From IMG/VR virus record IMGVR_UViG_3300008110_000075, positions 17,343 to 81,342 of that record: a stretch of 64,000 nt of DNA; one strand, 5' to 3'. The DNA comes from a virus. The position numbers and the translations under genes are program-made. The notes below the pieces were generated by a model, which worked only from the letters and a program-made list of their open reading frames with translations, had not been told where the DNA came from and searched no databases. This document shows, piece after piece, positions 1 through 8,440 of the stretch; position 1 is the first letter of the stretch; every line of letters starts with the position of its first letter.

Positions 1-907
1 CACCTTTGAGCTTCCTTTCCTTTTTAAAAGGATTGCATGATACTTGAAGTAATCCCATCGGCCATGCCATGATGAGAAAGTCTGCTTCAGGGTTATTTCT
101 AAATGGGGTATACCTGTCATAAGAGCCAGGCTTAACCATACTACCTCCACCATATTGGTAAATGATATTATCTTCAACATGGGGAAATCCTTTCATTTGT
201 TTTGCATAATCTTGTGCGTGTTTTTGTAGTTCTTCTGGTTTTGGTGCATTTGTATCTTTCATCCATGTTTTGATGTTACTAAGTATATTCATCAAAGATG
301 GTTCTGAATTCATTACAAGTCGCTCCAAAAATCCTTTCTTGTTTTTGAATGCTAAAATGAGTTTGTTTATAACGAAACCCAATAACATTTTGTTTCTTTG
401 TAACGGCTTTTCTTTATCTAATCTAAAAAGATAATTGACTACCTCCTCGGGACTTATATCTTGTCTAGCGAAATCTGCGGAGTCAACAGTGTTAATCAAT
501 AAAACGTCAGATGAGGGAAATAAATCTTTGGGTGAAATTATTTGTGAGATTGTTTCCACGTTTGAACGTGCTTGTCTAAATGATTTCGAAGCACCTTTTT
601 CCGCACCTATTTGTTTGTCATGATGGTCCGTGTGGATAACGAACATTGGTTTACCATGAGCAAAGTCAACCAAAACAGGCATGGTATCACCCTTAGCGTC
701 ATTCTTCTTAACCGCAAATTCTTTTTCCCCATATTGTATTACGTGAACATCTACCACATCAATACCATTGTTCTCAAGGTATTTTTTCATCGCAATAGCA
801 GTAGTTACACCATCTAAATCTTGGTGGAAATATATTTCAGCCTTCGGGTATCTTTTTCTTAATGCGGAAATATCTCTTAAACCTGTCTCAGTTATTAGGT
901 TCTTCAT
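1..907 (-). CDS. DHH-family phosphoesterase, 3' end beyond window
   Basis: The frame is open from an ATG at 907 down to base 1, giving about 302 visible residues; the C-terminus lies outside the window. Residues 28-33 read HQDLDG and 94-97 read DHHD, with a DFAHG stretch near 81-85. These match the metal-binding motifs I to III of the DHH superfamily (RecJ, NrnA and oligoribonuclease-like enzymes), which hydrolyse phosphodiesters of single-stranded DNA or small nucleotides. The start codon shares one base with the stop of the upstream gene (TAATG), so the two are probably translated together. A role in DNA or nucleotide turnover is inferred; RecJ versus NrnA type cannot be decided from this half. 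Confidence 0.75.
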   Translation of the reverse strand, partial: MKNLITETGLRDISALRKRYPKAEIYFHQDLDGVTTAIAMKKYLENNGIDVVDVHVIQYGEKEFAVKKNDAKGDTMPVLVDFAHGKPMFVIHTDHHDKQIGAEKGASKSFRQARSNVETISQIISPKDLFPSSDVLLINTVDSADFARQDISPEEVVNYLFRLDKEKPLQRNKMLLGFVINKLILAFKNKKGFLERLVMNSEPSLMNILSNIKTWMKDTNAPKPEELQKHAQDYAKQMKGFPHVEDNIIYQYGGGSMVKPGSYDRYTPFRNNPEADFLIMAWPMGLLQVSCNPFKKERKLKG

Positions 908-1278
908 TAATATTTCAGAGTCAACAAGTATTTCGATTTATTAATCAAACCTAACATTTCATCTCTTAGATTCAATAAATCTGTATCATATCTCGAGTCC
1001 AATTGGTCAGAGATTCCAACTAAAAATTCTGTGATTCCGTCCATGAAATTCTGAATACTTAACTTACTGATGTCTTGAAACATCAATCCAAACTCAGGTT
1101 CAAATTCAGGTCTACCATACTTTCCCATCATGGTTTCAGTGAACTCATCAATGAGACCATCTAATCCCTCATAAATTGCACCGTAGGTTTTATGTTTTGC
1201 ATCACCAAACGTCTGCCAGTGTAAAAATCTCCATTGAATTTGGATTTGGACTAATTTTTTTATCAATTCTTCTTTCAT
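907..1278 (-). CDS. Ferritin/Dps-like small helical protein
   Basis: This 123-residue, mostly helical protein has HWQT at residues 20-23, a second His at 29 and an acidic helix with IDEF at 43-46. The spacing resembles the ferroxidase-site region of Dps/ferritin-like four-helix proteins, where His and Asp/Glu from adjacent subunits hold iron. Phages of T4-like type often encode uncharacterised proteins of this size and pattern. The family placement is by motif pattern only, so iron storage or DNA protection is inferred. It lies between a hydrophobic protein and the DHH gene in one minus-strand unit. Confidence 0.5.
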   Translation of the reverse strand: MKEELIKKLVQIQIQWRFLHWQTFGDAKHKTYGAIYEGLDGLIDEFTETMMGKYGRPEFEPEFGLMFQDISKLSIQNFMDGITEFLVGISDQLDSRYDTDLLNLRDEMLGLINKSKYLLTLKY

Positions 1279-1293
1279 ATAATTTAAATATTA

Positions 1294-2508
1294 CTAAGGT
1301 AAAGGATTTAACGAACCCGAAAACATATTACTAAACATGTTTTGAACTGGATTATTTTCTTTCGGTTTTTCAGATGAACTTTGAGGTTTGTAAGCACCAG
1401 AACCAAAAAGAGGTTGAATTTGCCCATACCCTACTTTACCTGAACCACCATCTTGACCTGCATCAGCGTTTATTGCTTGGTTAAAGTCCGACTCAAAATT
1501 ATTTTGAGCTTCTTCTGTTTTATTATAGTTTTCCATATTTTTCAGAAGTTCGTCTTCACCAATTTTAGCCGCCAATTCATCGGGTCCGACAAAATTTGCA
1601 ATATTCATATAATCTAATAATCCCATCCACCATTTTGTTTGTCTCATTAAACTTCTTACGGATGCATTTCTATTCAATAGTTGAGGCATTCCTCTGAAAA
1701 CACTTTTCCAAGACAAAATTCCTTTGGTTGTTCTATAACCTGAAAATAAACCTGGTGCTTCTTTAGCTAGTTTGGTAAGTTCTTCGAGTGCCGCTAGTTG
1801 TTTAGCTTTTGACCATACTCCAACAGATGTAGTTGCAGTTTTCAATCCTGTCATACCCCTCACTATTTCTTGACCTGTTTTTCTCAAAGGTGCTGTTGCT
1901 TTATTATAATTAGCGAATAAATCAAACCATTGTAAAACAGTTTTCTTTAACCCTCCCATCAATGGCATCGGAACTCTTTCGATATATCCTCTTAACTTAC
2001 CAGCGATTTTACTGAAAGCTGAAACAAATCTTCCTGTCACACCACCCATCGCGGTTATATTATCAAGCATTTTAGCCGCTTCGGCTGTTTTTCCTGCTTC
2101 AACCAAGGCGGTAACTTTTCTCAAATTCTTCACGCCAGGACCACCAATTTTGAGGGCTGCCATCATAGGTTTGGCAACGATGTCTCCAGCATATGGTAAA
2201 GCTGAAATGATTGATAATAATCCGAATAATTTATCTCCTTGTTTCAAATAAGAGATACCGTTTACTAAATCAACTACCCCTGTTGGGTCAAAAATTCCAA
2301 CGATATCACCAAGGGTGTTATACCACTTTGCTTCGTTTACTAATTTACCCTTTGATGGATATAGAACACACAGTGTTTCGACGATTTGTTTTTTTTCCTC
2401 TTTGGAAAACTTTGACCAACTTTCTTCGGCAAGCCTATAATTGTCTTGCTTGAGAATTTCTAAATTCAAAAGTTGGAGTTGTTTTTCAGAAATTATAAAT
2501 TCTGCCAT
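1294..2508 (-). CDS. Hydrophobic protein of unknown function
   Basis: 404 residues. I do not recognise a characterised family. The N-terminal 60 residues are charged and helical. Residues about 70-115 contain a DPTGVVDLVNG stretch followed by hydrophobic helices (LFGLLSIISALPYAGD), a pattern seen in some phage virion proteins and in pre-toxin TG-type segments. The middle is Ala/Gly/Lys-rich with several amphipathic helices, and the C-terminus is a Gly/Ser/Asn/Pro-rich tail. It is the first gene of a minus-strand unit: an ATATTTATAA box precedes it and an intrinsic terminator closes the unit upstream. A virion or membrane-interacting role is possible but not shown. Confidence 0.55.
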   Translation of the reverse strand: MAEFIISEKQLQLLNLEILKQDNYRLAEESWSKFSKEEKKQIVETLCVLYPSKGKLVNEAKWYNTLGDIVGIFDPTGVVDLVNGISYLKQGDKLFGLLSIISALPYAGDIVAKPMMAALKIGGPGVKNLRKVTALVEAGKTAEAAKMLDNITAMGGVTGRFVSAFSKIAGKLRGYIERVPMPLMGGLKKTVLQWFDLFANYNKATAPLRKTGQEIVRGMTGLKTATTSVGVWSKAKQLAALEELTKLAKEAPGLFSGYRTTKGILSWKSVFRGMPQLLNRNASVRSLMRQTKWWMGLLDYMNIANFVGPDELAAKIGEDELLKNMENYNKTEEAQNNFESDFNQAINADAGQDGGSGKVGYGQIQPLFGSGAYKPQSSSEKPKENNPVQNMFSNMFSGSLNPLP

Positions 2509-2520
2509 GGATACTTTTTC

Positions 2521-2530
2521 TTATAAATAT
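2521..2530 (-). promoter_or_regulatory. ATATTTATAA box (candidate promoter element)
   Basis: ATATTTATAA lies 12 bases before the ATG at 2508. The same box precedes the first gene of many units in the window. It reads TTATAAATAT on the other strand and thus resembles the T4 late-promoter octamer in the opposite direction. Confidence 0.4.
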
Positions 2531-2540
2531 CCCTCGGATA

Positions 2541-2566
2541 TAAAAAAAGGAGGTTAGACCTCCTTT
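2541..2566 (-). terminator. Intrinsic terminator overlapping a stop codon
   Basis: On the minus strand a perfect AAGGAGGT/ACCTCCTT stem with a 3-base loop (2548-2566) is followed by a run of seven Ts. The TAA stop of the methyltransferase gene sits in the hairpin. It separates the 2.55-8.4 kb unit from the 0-2.5 kb unit. Confidence 0.85.
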
Positions 2567-3417
2567 TCAAAATCAAGTTCTGGTTGATTTTTTTTATCTA
2601 TAAAATGTTGAACTCTTTTTCGAGCGACTTCCGCATAATTAGGACTGAGTTCAATCCCTATCCACCTTCTATCTAATATCTCTGCCGCACATGCACTTGT
2701 TCCACTTCCCATGAATGGGTCAAGAACCAAATCGTTCTTATAGGTTAATATTTTTATGGCTTTCGCTGGAATATCCATTGAGAAGGTTGCCTTGGTAAGT
2801 TGTTTTGTATCAGCGAAATAGTCCCATTGACCATATACTAAATCCATAAACTCACGTTTTTGCTCCTCAGTATACATTGTCTTATTTCTTTTTTTTCCAT
2901 CCTCACTCTCGATTTCCTCAACAACTCCAACCCATTGCGGCTCCCCCTTAATCTTTTTGATTCTATCTTTTTTATATGCTAAAATCACACATTCTTTCGG
3001 ATTGTAGATATAAGGAGAGGACGGTGACATCCATGAGCCCCAAGCAGTGGTCTTACTTCTATGTGGTGAGTTTTCATTCAGGTCAACCAGTCCGTAAAAC
3101 TTATAACCAATTTTTTGCATGATTGACCATAATTCCGAAACCATGAAAATTCTCCCACCTTTATCTTGTCTATTGATTTCATAAGGTATGTTCAGGGCAA
3201 TTCTTCCGTCGTCTTTCAAAAGTCTGAAAGCTTGGGTCAACCATTTTTTTGAAAATTCCTTGTAATCTTCAAATTGAACGTCGTCGTCATGAACATCGTA
3301 TTCGATTCCAACACCATACGGTGGTGATGTTACAATTAAATCAATTGATTTCTCAGGTAGGGTCTTCATGACTTCAACACAATCTCCTTGAGTTATTTTT
3401 CTTATATAATTTTCCAT
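2554..3417 (-). CDS. Beta-class DNA methyltransferase (N4-cytosine or N6-adenine)
   Basis: This 287-residue enzyme would transfer a methyl group from S-adenosylmethionine to DNA. The catalytic motif IV, TSPPYG, is at residues 30-35 and the AdoMet-binding motif I, DPFMGSGT, at 233-240; catalytic-before-binding order marks the beta class. SPPY is common in N4-cytosine enzymes but also occurs in N6-adenine ones, so the modified base is uncertain. The region between, about 90-220, is probably the target-recognition part. No restriction enzyme lies next to it, so an orphan phage methylase that protects or marks viral DNA is the likeliest role. It abuts the nucleotidyltransferase gene (TAATG) and ends in an intrinsic terminator. 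Confidence 0.9.
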   Translation of the reverse strand: MENYIRKITQGDCVEVMKTLPEKSIDLIVTSPPYGVGIEYDVHDDDVQFEDYKEFSKKWLTQAFRLLKDDGRIALNIPYEINRQDKGGRIFMVSELWSIMQKIGYKFYGLVDLNENSPHRSKTTAWGSWMSPSSPYIYNPKECVILAYKKDRIKKIKGEPQWVGVVEEIESEDGKKRNKTMYTEEQKREFMDLVYGQWDYFADTKQLTKATFSMDIPAKAIKILTYKNDLVLDPFMGSGTSACAAEILDRRWIGIELSPNYAEVARKRVQHFIDKKNQPELDFEKEV

Positions 3418-3818
3418 TACAACTTTCCCTCTTGTTTCATTTGTTCTCTAATCTTTGTTGCAGAGATATCATGAATGTCCTGAGGTGGAACATGTTCAAT
3501 AATATCATAACCTACTCCTCTTCCAAAATTGACAGATTCAATATCGGGTATGACAATTACTTTTACCGTTTGGTCACTGAGCAATTGCCATAATTCTTTT
3601 TTTATGTTCGCCTCAACTTCTTGAGCGGAAAAAGGATTTTTTTCATCAGGGGCAATATCCCTAATACAAATCAAAACATTTTTACCTTCGTTGAGTCTTT
3701 GGTCAATCAACCATCTGTGTCCAGCATGCCACGGTTGCCATCTTCCGATAAACATGGAATACTGTTTTGCCCCCGTGTTTTTTAACTTAGGGTCACCCTC
3801 TACGTGAATTTTTTGCAT
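3417..3818 (-). CDS. HxGH-type nucleotidyltransferase
   Basis: 133 residues of the cytidylyltransferase-like fold. GRWQPWHAGH at 25-34 carries the HxGH nucleotide-binding motif, and ISATKIR at 118-124 matches the ISxTxxR phosphate-binding signature. Such enzymes move AMP or CMP from a nucleoside triphosphate onto a phosphorylated acceptor (NMN, sugar phosphate, pantetheine phosphate). The gene overlaps the preceding APS-kinase-like gene by 26 bases; in several phages the two activities sit next to each other or are fused, which suggests they act in sequence. Substrate unknown. The first 18 residues look like a linker remnant. Confidence 0.8.
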   Translation of the reverse strand: MQKIHVEGDPKLKNTGAKQYSMFIGRWQPWHAGHRWLIDQRLNEGKNVLICIRDIAPDEKNPFSAQEVEANIKKELWQLLSDQTVKVIVIPDIESVNFGRGVGYDIIEHVPPQDIHDISATKIREQMKQEGKL

Positions 3819-4242
3819 AGTCTAAAACTTTTTTTGCAGATACCTCAACACTTTCATTTGTGGTGTCGATACTAAGATATCTTTCGGTAGGTGCCTCATA
3901 TTCTTTAACAAAGAAACTTTCTCTTCCTCTTACCTCTGTTGTATGAATATAAACCTCAACCATATTATCCCCCATCTTCTGTTTGAACTTGTCTCGTTGG
4001 TCTTTGTAAGGGGAAACCAACGATACTAATACATCTTTACCTTTGTTGTGAAGGTATTGAGCGATTTGTTGTGCGAGTTCTATGTTCTTTCTTCTCCCTG
4101 TTTCAGAATAATCTTTATTATCGAATAAATCTCTTAGGTCATCACCGTCGATATGAAATATTCTATGGTCTCTAATGTCCAAGATTTCGTTACAGATTGT
4201 TGTTTTGCCAGCACCAGGCTGTCCTGTTAACCAGTATATCAT
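3793..4242 (-). CDS. Adenylylsulfate-kinase-like P-loop kinase
   Basis: 149 residues. A Walker A motif GQPGAGKTT is at 7-15 and DGDDLR at 32-37, the latter typical of APS kinase (CysC), followed by a GRRKNIELAQQ stretch near 50-60 that also fits the family. CysC proteins phosphorylate adenylylsulfate to PAPS using ATP, but several phage members may act on other small molecules or on nucleic-acid ends. The protein is slightly shorter than bacterial CysC. Its 3' end overlaps the nucleotidyltransferase gene by 26 bases, and its start overlaps the next upstream stop by 4 bases, so co-translation is likely. Confidence 0.8.
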   Translation of the reverse strand: MIYWLTGQPGAGKTTICNEILDIRDHRIFHIDGDDLRDLFDNKDYSETGRRKNIELAQQIAQYLHNKGKDVLVSLVSPYKDQRDKFKQKMGDNMVEVYIHTTEVRGRESFFVKEYEAPTERYLSIDTTNESVEVSAKKVLDYAKNSRRG

Positions 4243-4421
4243 TTTTTGTCCTCCAATTGTTTTATTCTCAATTCATTAACGAATGATGAACCCATCCAAA
4301 GAAGTGTAATGAACTGCCAAGTAAAGTCTTTACCATCAATAAAAGAAAGTATTATCGAACCTATCACACCAATAAAACCTAACAAGAAACAGGTCTTTGC
4401 TAGTAAACTCAATTTATTCAT
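4239..4421 (-). CDS. Small two-helix membrane protein
   Basis: 60 residues with two predicted membrane segments, about 8-26 and 33-50, and a charged C-terminus ending in KQLEDKK. Function unknown. It overlaps its neighbours by 4 and 8 bases, which supports it as a real gene within the operon. Confidence 0.6.
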   Translation of the reverse strand: MNKLSLLAKTCFLLGFIGVIGSIILSFIDGKDFTWQFITLLWMGSSFVNELRIKQLEDKK

Positions 4422-4641
4422 TTTCTAAATTTTGTATTTTTCGGTTTAAGTAAAATGAAGCCTTTTTGAGGTCTTCTAATTCTTTTGAAGAATCTTTTTT
4501 ACCGGCTCTTGCAACGTATTTGACTACATTGAAGAGATATGCATCTTTGTGTAACTCCCAAGCCTCACAAACTTTAATCACCTCGTAAGGATTTTCTTCT
4601 CCACCATAATGATTCGGGTGGTTTACCATTTCTTTACTCAT
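4414..4641 (-). CDS. DUF3310 family protein
   Basis: 75 residues starting with VNHPNHYGG (6-14), the signature of the phage DUF3310 family, followed by helices containing FNVVKYVARAGKK (about 37-49) and a KELEDLKKASFYLNRKI helix. Members are widespread in phages and are sometimes annotated as nucleotide-kinase-like, but their biochemical role is not established. It shares one base with the stop/start of the next gene. Confidence 0.8.
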   Translation of the reverse strand: MSKEMVNHPNHYGGEENPYEVIKVCEAWELHKDAYLFNVVKYVARAGKKDSSKELEDLKKASFYLNRKIQNLENE

Positions 4642-4829
4642 TATCTAGCATTTAAAGTTGAATCTGAGATTTGACTGTGATTTGTGGGATATGAATCCAA
4701 TTCTTTTTTTATGAACTCTTCTTGGATGTGATTTTGATTTTCATAGTTAACCAAATAAATTATAATTGTTACCCAAGAAGCTAACAAAATAGACAAGTAT
4801 ATTTTAAGTCCATCATCTAATTTGTTCAT
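4641..4829 (-). CDS. Small single-pass membrane protein
   Basis: 62 residues from the ATG at 4829. I chose this start over an upstream ATG at 4844 because it forms an exact ATGA overlap with the stop of the 41-residue gene before it. One membrane segment spans about residues 10-29, followed by a polar, partly helical tail. Function unknown. Confidence 0.55.
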   Translation of the reverse strand: MNKLDDGLKIYLSILLASWVTIIIYLVNYENQNHIQEEFIKKELDSYPTNHSQISDSTLNAR

Positions 4830-4951
4830 TTTTTTGAGCCCCATTTGTTTTCCATGTATTCAATATATCTATGAGTCTTATTTCCATTATACAACATCCA
4901 TACAATGTAATAGTCAAACCACCAATCTATTTTTTTTAATATTTTTTTCAA
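4826..4951 (-). CDS. 41-residue basic/aromatic small protein
   Basis: A TTG-started frame encodes 41 residues rich in Lys, Trp and Tyr (KKIDWWFDYYIVWMLYNGNK and then HRYIEYMENKW). The aromatic core looks like small conserved phage proteins I recall from T4-like genomes, but I cannot name the family. The stop overlaps the next start as ATGA, strong evidence that it is translated. It fills what would otherwise be a gap. Confidence 0.6.
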   Translation of the reverse strand: MKKILKKIDWWFDYYIVWMLYNGNKTHRYIEYMENKWGSKK

Positions 4952-4956
4952 TGTAA

Positions 4957-5145
4957 TTAAATTTCTTCTACGTTTTGAACGTGAAAGTCTTCACCTCCTG
5001 ATGTTTCTTTTTGCCAATGGTCGTCATTGTCATCAATCTCACCACTCTCAACCATTTCGATTGCCTCATCTTCAGTCTCGGCTTCAACGGTGTAGGTGAC
5101 ATATTCATCAATAGTTCTCACACCTACGATTGTGAATCTTTTCAT
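4957..5145 (-). CDS. Small acidic protein
   Basis: 62 residues with a beta-strand-like start (FTIVGVRTIDEYVTYTVEAE) followed by a helix TEDEAIEMVES and an acidic tail. This beta-helix arrangement with the DEAI element is common in small phage regulators and antirestriction-type proteins, but no specific family is assigned. It sits in the operon of small early-type genes. Confidence 0.55.
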   Translation of the reverse strand: MKRFTIVGVRTIDEYVTYTVEAETEDEAIEMVESGEIDDNDDHWQKETSGGEDFHVQNVEEI

Positions 5146-5146
5146 A

Positions 5147-5362
5147 TTATAAAAAGTATTTTTGTAATGTTTCTAATTTATCATCGGCATCCACCAACAT
5201 TTGGAGTGCTTCTTCAGCATTTTTATAGAAATCTCCTGTAGAGTGGTCTCCAATTCCTGATGCATGATTTGATAACAATTCCAAAGTAAGTAATGCTTTG
5301 GCTTTTTGTGCTTCAGCTTCTAAACGAAGCATTTCGATTAAATGATTCTTAACGTTTCCCAT
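5147..5362 (-). CDS. Small helical protein, unknown
   Basis: 71 residues, almost wholly helical, with a central HASGIGDHSTGDF turn (about 33-45) between two long helices. This central GIGDHST pattern resembles a small protein family of T4-like phages whose role is unknown. The start overlaps the stop of the upstream gene by one base. Confidence 0.6.
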   Translation of the reverse strand: MGNVKNHLIEMLRLEAEAQKAKALLTLELLSNHASGIGDHSTGDFYKNAEEALQMLVDADDKLETLQKYFL

Positions 5363-5595
5363 TATTGTTTGTTTTTATGTTTTTCAGATTTTTGACCCTT
5401 CTTGTAGGGTTTCTTTTCTACTTGTTCGGTTACTTGCTCTGTAGTTTTAGTTTTACGGTTTACAAGTTTCCATTCTGATTTGGGAATATATGCCCACATA
5501 CTCCCAACCATGTTGTAAGCGGTTTTGTCATCAACTCTTTTGATGTCACCGACCTCAACGTCTTTCGATGCTTTTAAAGCTTTAATACACTTCAT
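5362..5595 (-). CDS. Small protein with Lys-rich tail
   Basis: 77 residues. The first 45 look like a compact beta domain (VEVGDIKRVDDKTAYNMV); the last 30 are mostly Lys, Gln and Thr, probably disordered and nucleic-acid-binding. Function unknown. It overlaps its neighbours by 1 and 14 bases. Confidence 0.55.
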   Translation of the reverse strand: MKCIKALKASKDVEVGDIKRVDDKTAYNMVGSMWAYIPKSEWKLVNRKTKTTEQVTEQVEKKPYKKGQKSEKHKNKQ

Positions 5596-5794
5596 TGGTT
5601 TTTTCCTCCATGTTTTTTATAGTTAATAGAATTTCTTTTTCGTTTTTTCCACTTTTGTAATATTCATAAACTTTTGAACTCAGTTCATCTTCAAAAATTA
5701 ACATATCACTTTTTCCATAATAATCTTTAAGACTATTGTTTTCAAGTGCTTTCAATGTGTATTCAGCTGAAATAATTCTTTTGTTGAATCCCAT
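5582..5794 (-). CDS. Small protein, unknown
   Basis: 70 residues, helical and charged, beginning MGFNKRIISAEYTLKALEN. No recognised domain. It is followed, with a 14-base overlap, by the Lys-rich small protein. Confidence 0.5.
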   Translation of the reverse strand: MGFNKRIISAEYTLKALENNSLKDYYGKSDMLIFEDELSSKVYEYYKSGKNEKEILLTIKNMEEKTNEVY

Positions 5795-5812
5795 AAAACA
5801 AAAATAATAATT

Positions 5813-6592
5813 TTATAGTTCAGAGTCAAAATTATTTATTTTTTCTAAATTAACAATCTGAAAAACGTATGCCATTATTTTTCTTTTCATTATGGGTAAG
5901 AAAGTTTCCTCCATTGGGAAATCATTCGTGGACTTCAATTCAAAAATAGGTAAATCTTTAAAATGTTCTTCTTCATTCCAAGTTGAGAAGGTTTCTATAA
6001 TTGAGTTCAACGTTACATCACTTGGTAATGTGTTGTATATGAGGTTTAAATAAATTTTACTATTGAAATTCTCGTTCTCGGGTTTTTTTATTTCATATTC
6101 CCAAATGAAAATTTCATTCAAGGATTTTTTGAAATAGTAAACATACCCCTTCCCCGCGGCTAAATTATTTTTATTTCTTTTGAGACTGAGGTCCATGTGG
6201 TCGTAAGCCATGTTCCAAATTGACTTAGCCATATTGAAGGCGTCAAATAATTTGTTACCAGAATATTTGATTGTCTTGTCAAGTTCATTGGATTCAGAAT
6301 CACTTAATTGTCTTGGTTTTTTTTGAACCAATTCTTTAAGAAGAATCTCATCATCACATGACTCGAATGTCTTATTTGTAAGTAGTAACCTATTTTCTTT
6401 GACAAGTGATTGTATGTTAGCCAAATGAAGTGAAAGTTCTACAAAGTCAGGATAAATTTGTAGATTGTTGAAATTGTTTTCGCACTTCTGAAGGTAATCC
6501 AATAAAGTATATTTGTTGTATTCGAAGTCAACAGGTTTTTTCAACATCCAATCGGGCTTCAATCTGAACGGTTGTTTCTTTTGTCTAGCCAT
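5813..6592 (-). CDS. Hypothetical protein
   Basis: 259 residues, mixed alpha/beta, no signal peptide or membrane segment. It starts with a basic stretch (MARQKKQPFRLKPDW) and contains a Lys/Asn-rich middle (about 130-150) that may contact nucleic acid. I do not recognise the family. It is co-directional with the WCT-motif protein 26 bases upstream and with the small genes 18 bases downstream. Confidence 0.6.
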   Translation of the reverse strand: MARQKKQPFRLKPDWMLKKPVDFEYNKYTLLDYLQKCENNFNNLQIYPDFVELSLHLANIQSLVKENRLLLTNKTFESCDDEILLKELVQKKPRQLSDSESNELDKTIKYSGNKLFDAFNMAKSIWNMAYDHMDLSLKRNKNNLAAGKGYVYYFKKSLNEIFIWEYEIKKPENENFNSKIYLNLIYNTLPSDVTLNSIIETFSTWNEEEHFKDLPIFELKSTNDFPMEETFLPIMKRKIMAYVFQIVNLEKINNFDSEL

Positions 6593-6618
6593 AACAAAAA
6601 GATAATTTATTATAACTA

Positions 6619-8382
6619 TTAATCAATTCTCATTACGTAAAACCATTGGTCTTGAATTTTCACCTCATCAGCATTCCCATCGTAAGAATTAAGTGTTTGC
6701 CCAAATCCATCAGCATCTATCACCCCTTGTATAAATTCATCTTTGTCTATAAATTGTTCCCAGTCAATCCCATGCTCATTTAAAAAACCTTCGGGGTCTC
6801 TCATAACATCATCAACTAATTCATCAACTTTTTCTTCAACCAAATCATCAGGGAATTCTCCATCAGGGTCGTTCTCAATATCATCGATTTCATCCTGATA
6901 TTCTACTATCAATTCACTTAGTTCATCTATTTTATCTTGAATCGAATCATCATCTCCCCCGTCCCCAATTAGTTCCTCAAATCTCTCAATTTCTACTTCG
7001 GTTCTTTTTATTCTCATTTTGAGAATTTCGATTTCTTCTTTTTGTTTGGAAGATAATTGTCTCTCACTTTCATCCAAATAAACCTCAGGATTTTGATATA
7101 CATCGTCCCCTAAGTAGTCTCTTGCATAGTCCGCGACTTGTTCATCGTCAATGAAACCTCTCGCAAACCCACTACTGAAACCGCCATAACCAATATCGTC
7201 AATTAATGAATCCACCCTTTCCTCACAACTTGATTGCATTTCACCCTCCGTTCCCACCGCATATTTTCTATCACTCAAACCTGCATCTATTACCTCAAAT
7301 TCCGTGCAATCATAATACTCTCCTGTGGGTATTATGTTGTATACATCAATTTTTTCCTCTAATTCATTCAACTCATCCTCTAAGTCACTGATTTCGTCTA
7401 AAATGTCTGTTTCTACTTCCTCACTATTATCGTATTGGTTTTTAAGTCTCTCGATTTCATCTTTAAGTCTCTGAATTTCTATTCTGTCCTCATTTGTCAA
7501 CGCTGAAACGTCACTTGTGTCAACCAACCAATCTAAAAGGGCGTGGGCTTTCAAACCCTCTTCAGGACAATCGGGACCAAGAGCCCATTCATTTTCCATC
7601 CTTCTCTCCTCAGCATCGTCTCTCATTTGCCTTAATATTCTTGCTTGTCTTAGTGCTTCTTGTCTCTCTTTTTCTTTTTTCGCGGCTTCTTTGTCATTAA
7701 AAATCTTTATTTGTTCAGAATACTCTGAGTTCATGTATTCAGTTATCTGATTAATTATCTCATTGTATTTAGCGGTGCCCACATGAGCAGGATATATATT
7801 TGTTTGTTGGTCTGTGGCCGTGAAAAAACTTTTGTTACCGTCAAATTTGTTGAGCAAGGCTACTTTGTAGAATGGGTCAGATGAATCAGCACTTCTATCT
7901 AAAATATAAAACAATTTACCCTCTGTGTTATAATAATTGAATTGGTGGTCTGAACTTGCCACGGTGCACCACTTTGTTCCTTTACCGTAATAGCATGAAG
8001 CCTGATGTGTTTGAGGATTCACAACAAAAAATCTTCCATCATCGAAAACAACTTTACCACCCTCAACTTGTTTATAATCTCTTCTTGGTCTGTTCGCATA
8101 TTTTTGTAATTCATCACTGAGTTCGGAAACACTTTTATATGAATTAATATCAGTTTTAGGTAGGTTTGATGAAATCTTATCAAATTCTCTAAGTTTTCTG
8201 ACTAAGTCTTGAAAGTTAGATTCAAAGTTCATCACCTCAAAGTTTTTGGCAACCCAATCCCAAAATTTTTGAGGAACGTTATCAATGATTTTTTTCAATT
8301 GCTCCTCAGAAAATTTCGTTCCATACTTAGCTTTGAGTTCTTCTGATTTGTTTTCTAATATTAATTCTAAAATTTTCATCAA
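6619..8382 (-). CDS. WCT-motif protein with acidic coiled-coil C-terminus
   Basis: 587 residues. The N-terminal 120 residues are helical. Residues 130-140 read CYYGKGTKWCT, followed by a YYNTEGKLFYILDR strand pair near 150-163 and a conserved YKVAL segment. The same C-x-G-x(n)-WCT plus aromatic strands appears in the 440-residue protein at 23259-24581, so I treat it as a shared domain. After about residue 225 comes a highly charged coiled coil (Lys/Glu/Arg, then Asp/Glu-rich) and a C-terminal DGFGQTLNSYDGN segment. Function unknown; the distant resemblance of the core to PcfJ proteins is a guess. First gene of a minus-strand unit, with an ATATTTATTA box 8 bases before its ATG. Confidence 0.7.
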   Translation of the reverse strand: MMKILELILENKSEELKAKYGTKFSEEQLKKIIDNVPQKFWDWVAKNFEVMNFESNFQDLVRKLREFDKISSNLPKTDINSYKSVSELSDELQKYANRPRRDYKQVEGGKVVFDDGRFFVVNPQTHQASCYYGKGTKWCTVASSDHQFNYYNTEGKLFYILDRSADSSDPFYKVALLNKFDGNKSFFTATDQQTNIYPAHVGTAKYNEIINQITEYMNSEYSEQIKIFNDKEAAKKEKERQEALRQARILRQMRDDAEERRMENEWALGPDCPEEGLKAHALLDWLVDTSDVSALTNEDRIEIQRLKDEIERLKNQYDNSEEVETDILDEISDLEDELNELEEKIDVYNIIPTGEYYDCTEFEVIDAGLSDRKYAVGTEGEMQSSCEERVDSLIDDIGYGGFSSGFARGFIDDEQVADYARDYLGDDVYQNPEVYLDESERQLSSKQKEEIEILKMRIKRTEVEIERFEELIGDGGDDDSIQDKIDELSELIVEYQDEIDDIENDPDGEFPDDLVEEKVDELVDDVMRDPEGFLNEHGIDWEQFIDKDEFIQGVIDADGFGQTLNSYDGNADEVKIQDQWFYVMRID

Positions 8383-8390
8383 GTTTTCTT

Positions 8391-8400
8391 TAATAAATAT
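8391..8400 (-). promoter_or_regulatory. ATATTTATTA box (candidate promoter element)
   Basis: The box lies 8 bases before the ATG at 8382, in a divergent intergenic region. Same orientation relative to its gene as at the other units. Confidence 0.4.
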
Positions 8401-8428
8401 CTTTTTTTAATTATAATTGGTTGGAAGT

Positions 8429-8440
8429 AATATTTATATA
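8429..8440 (+). promoter_or_regulatory. AATATTTATATA box (candidate promoter element)
   Basis: On the plus strand, 26 bases before the ATG at 8467. Together with the minus-strand box at 8391-8400 it suggests a divergent promoter pair in this 84-base gap. Confidence 0.4.

Noticed and set aside
907-1278. Assigning the ferritin-like protein as true Dps
   Set aside because: The ferroxidase ligand set cannot be fully matched; left as ferritin-like.
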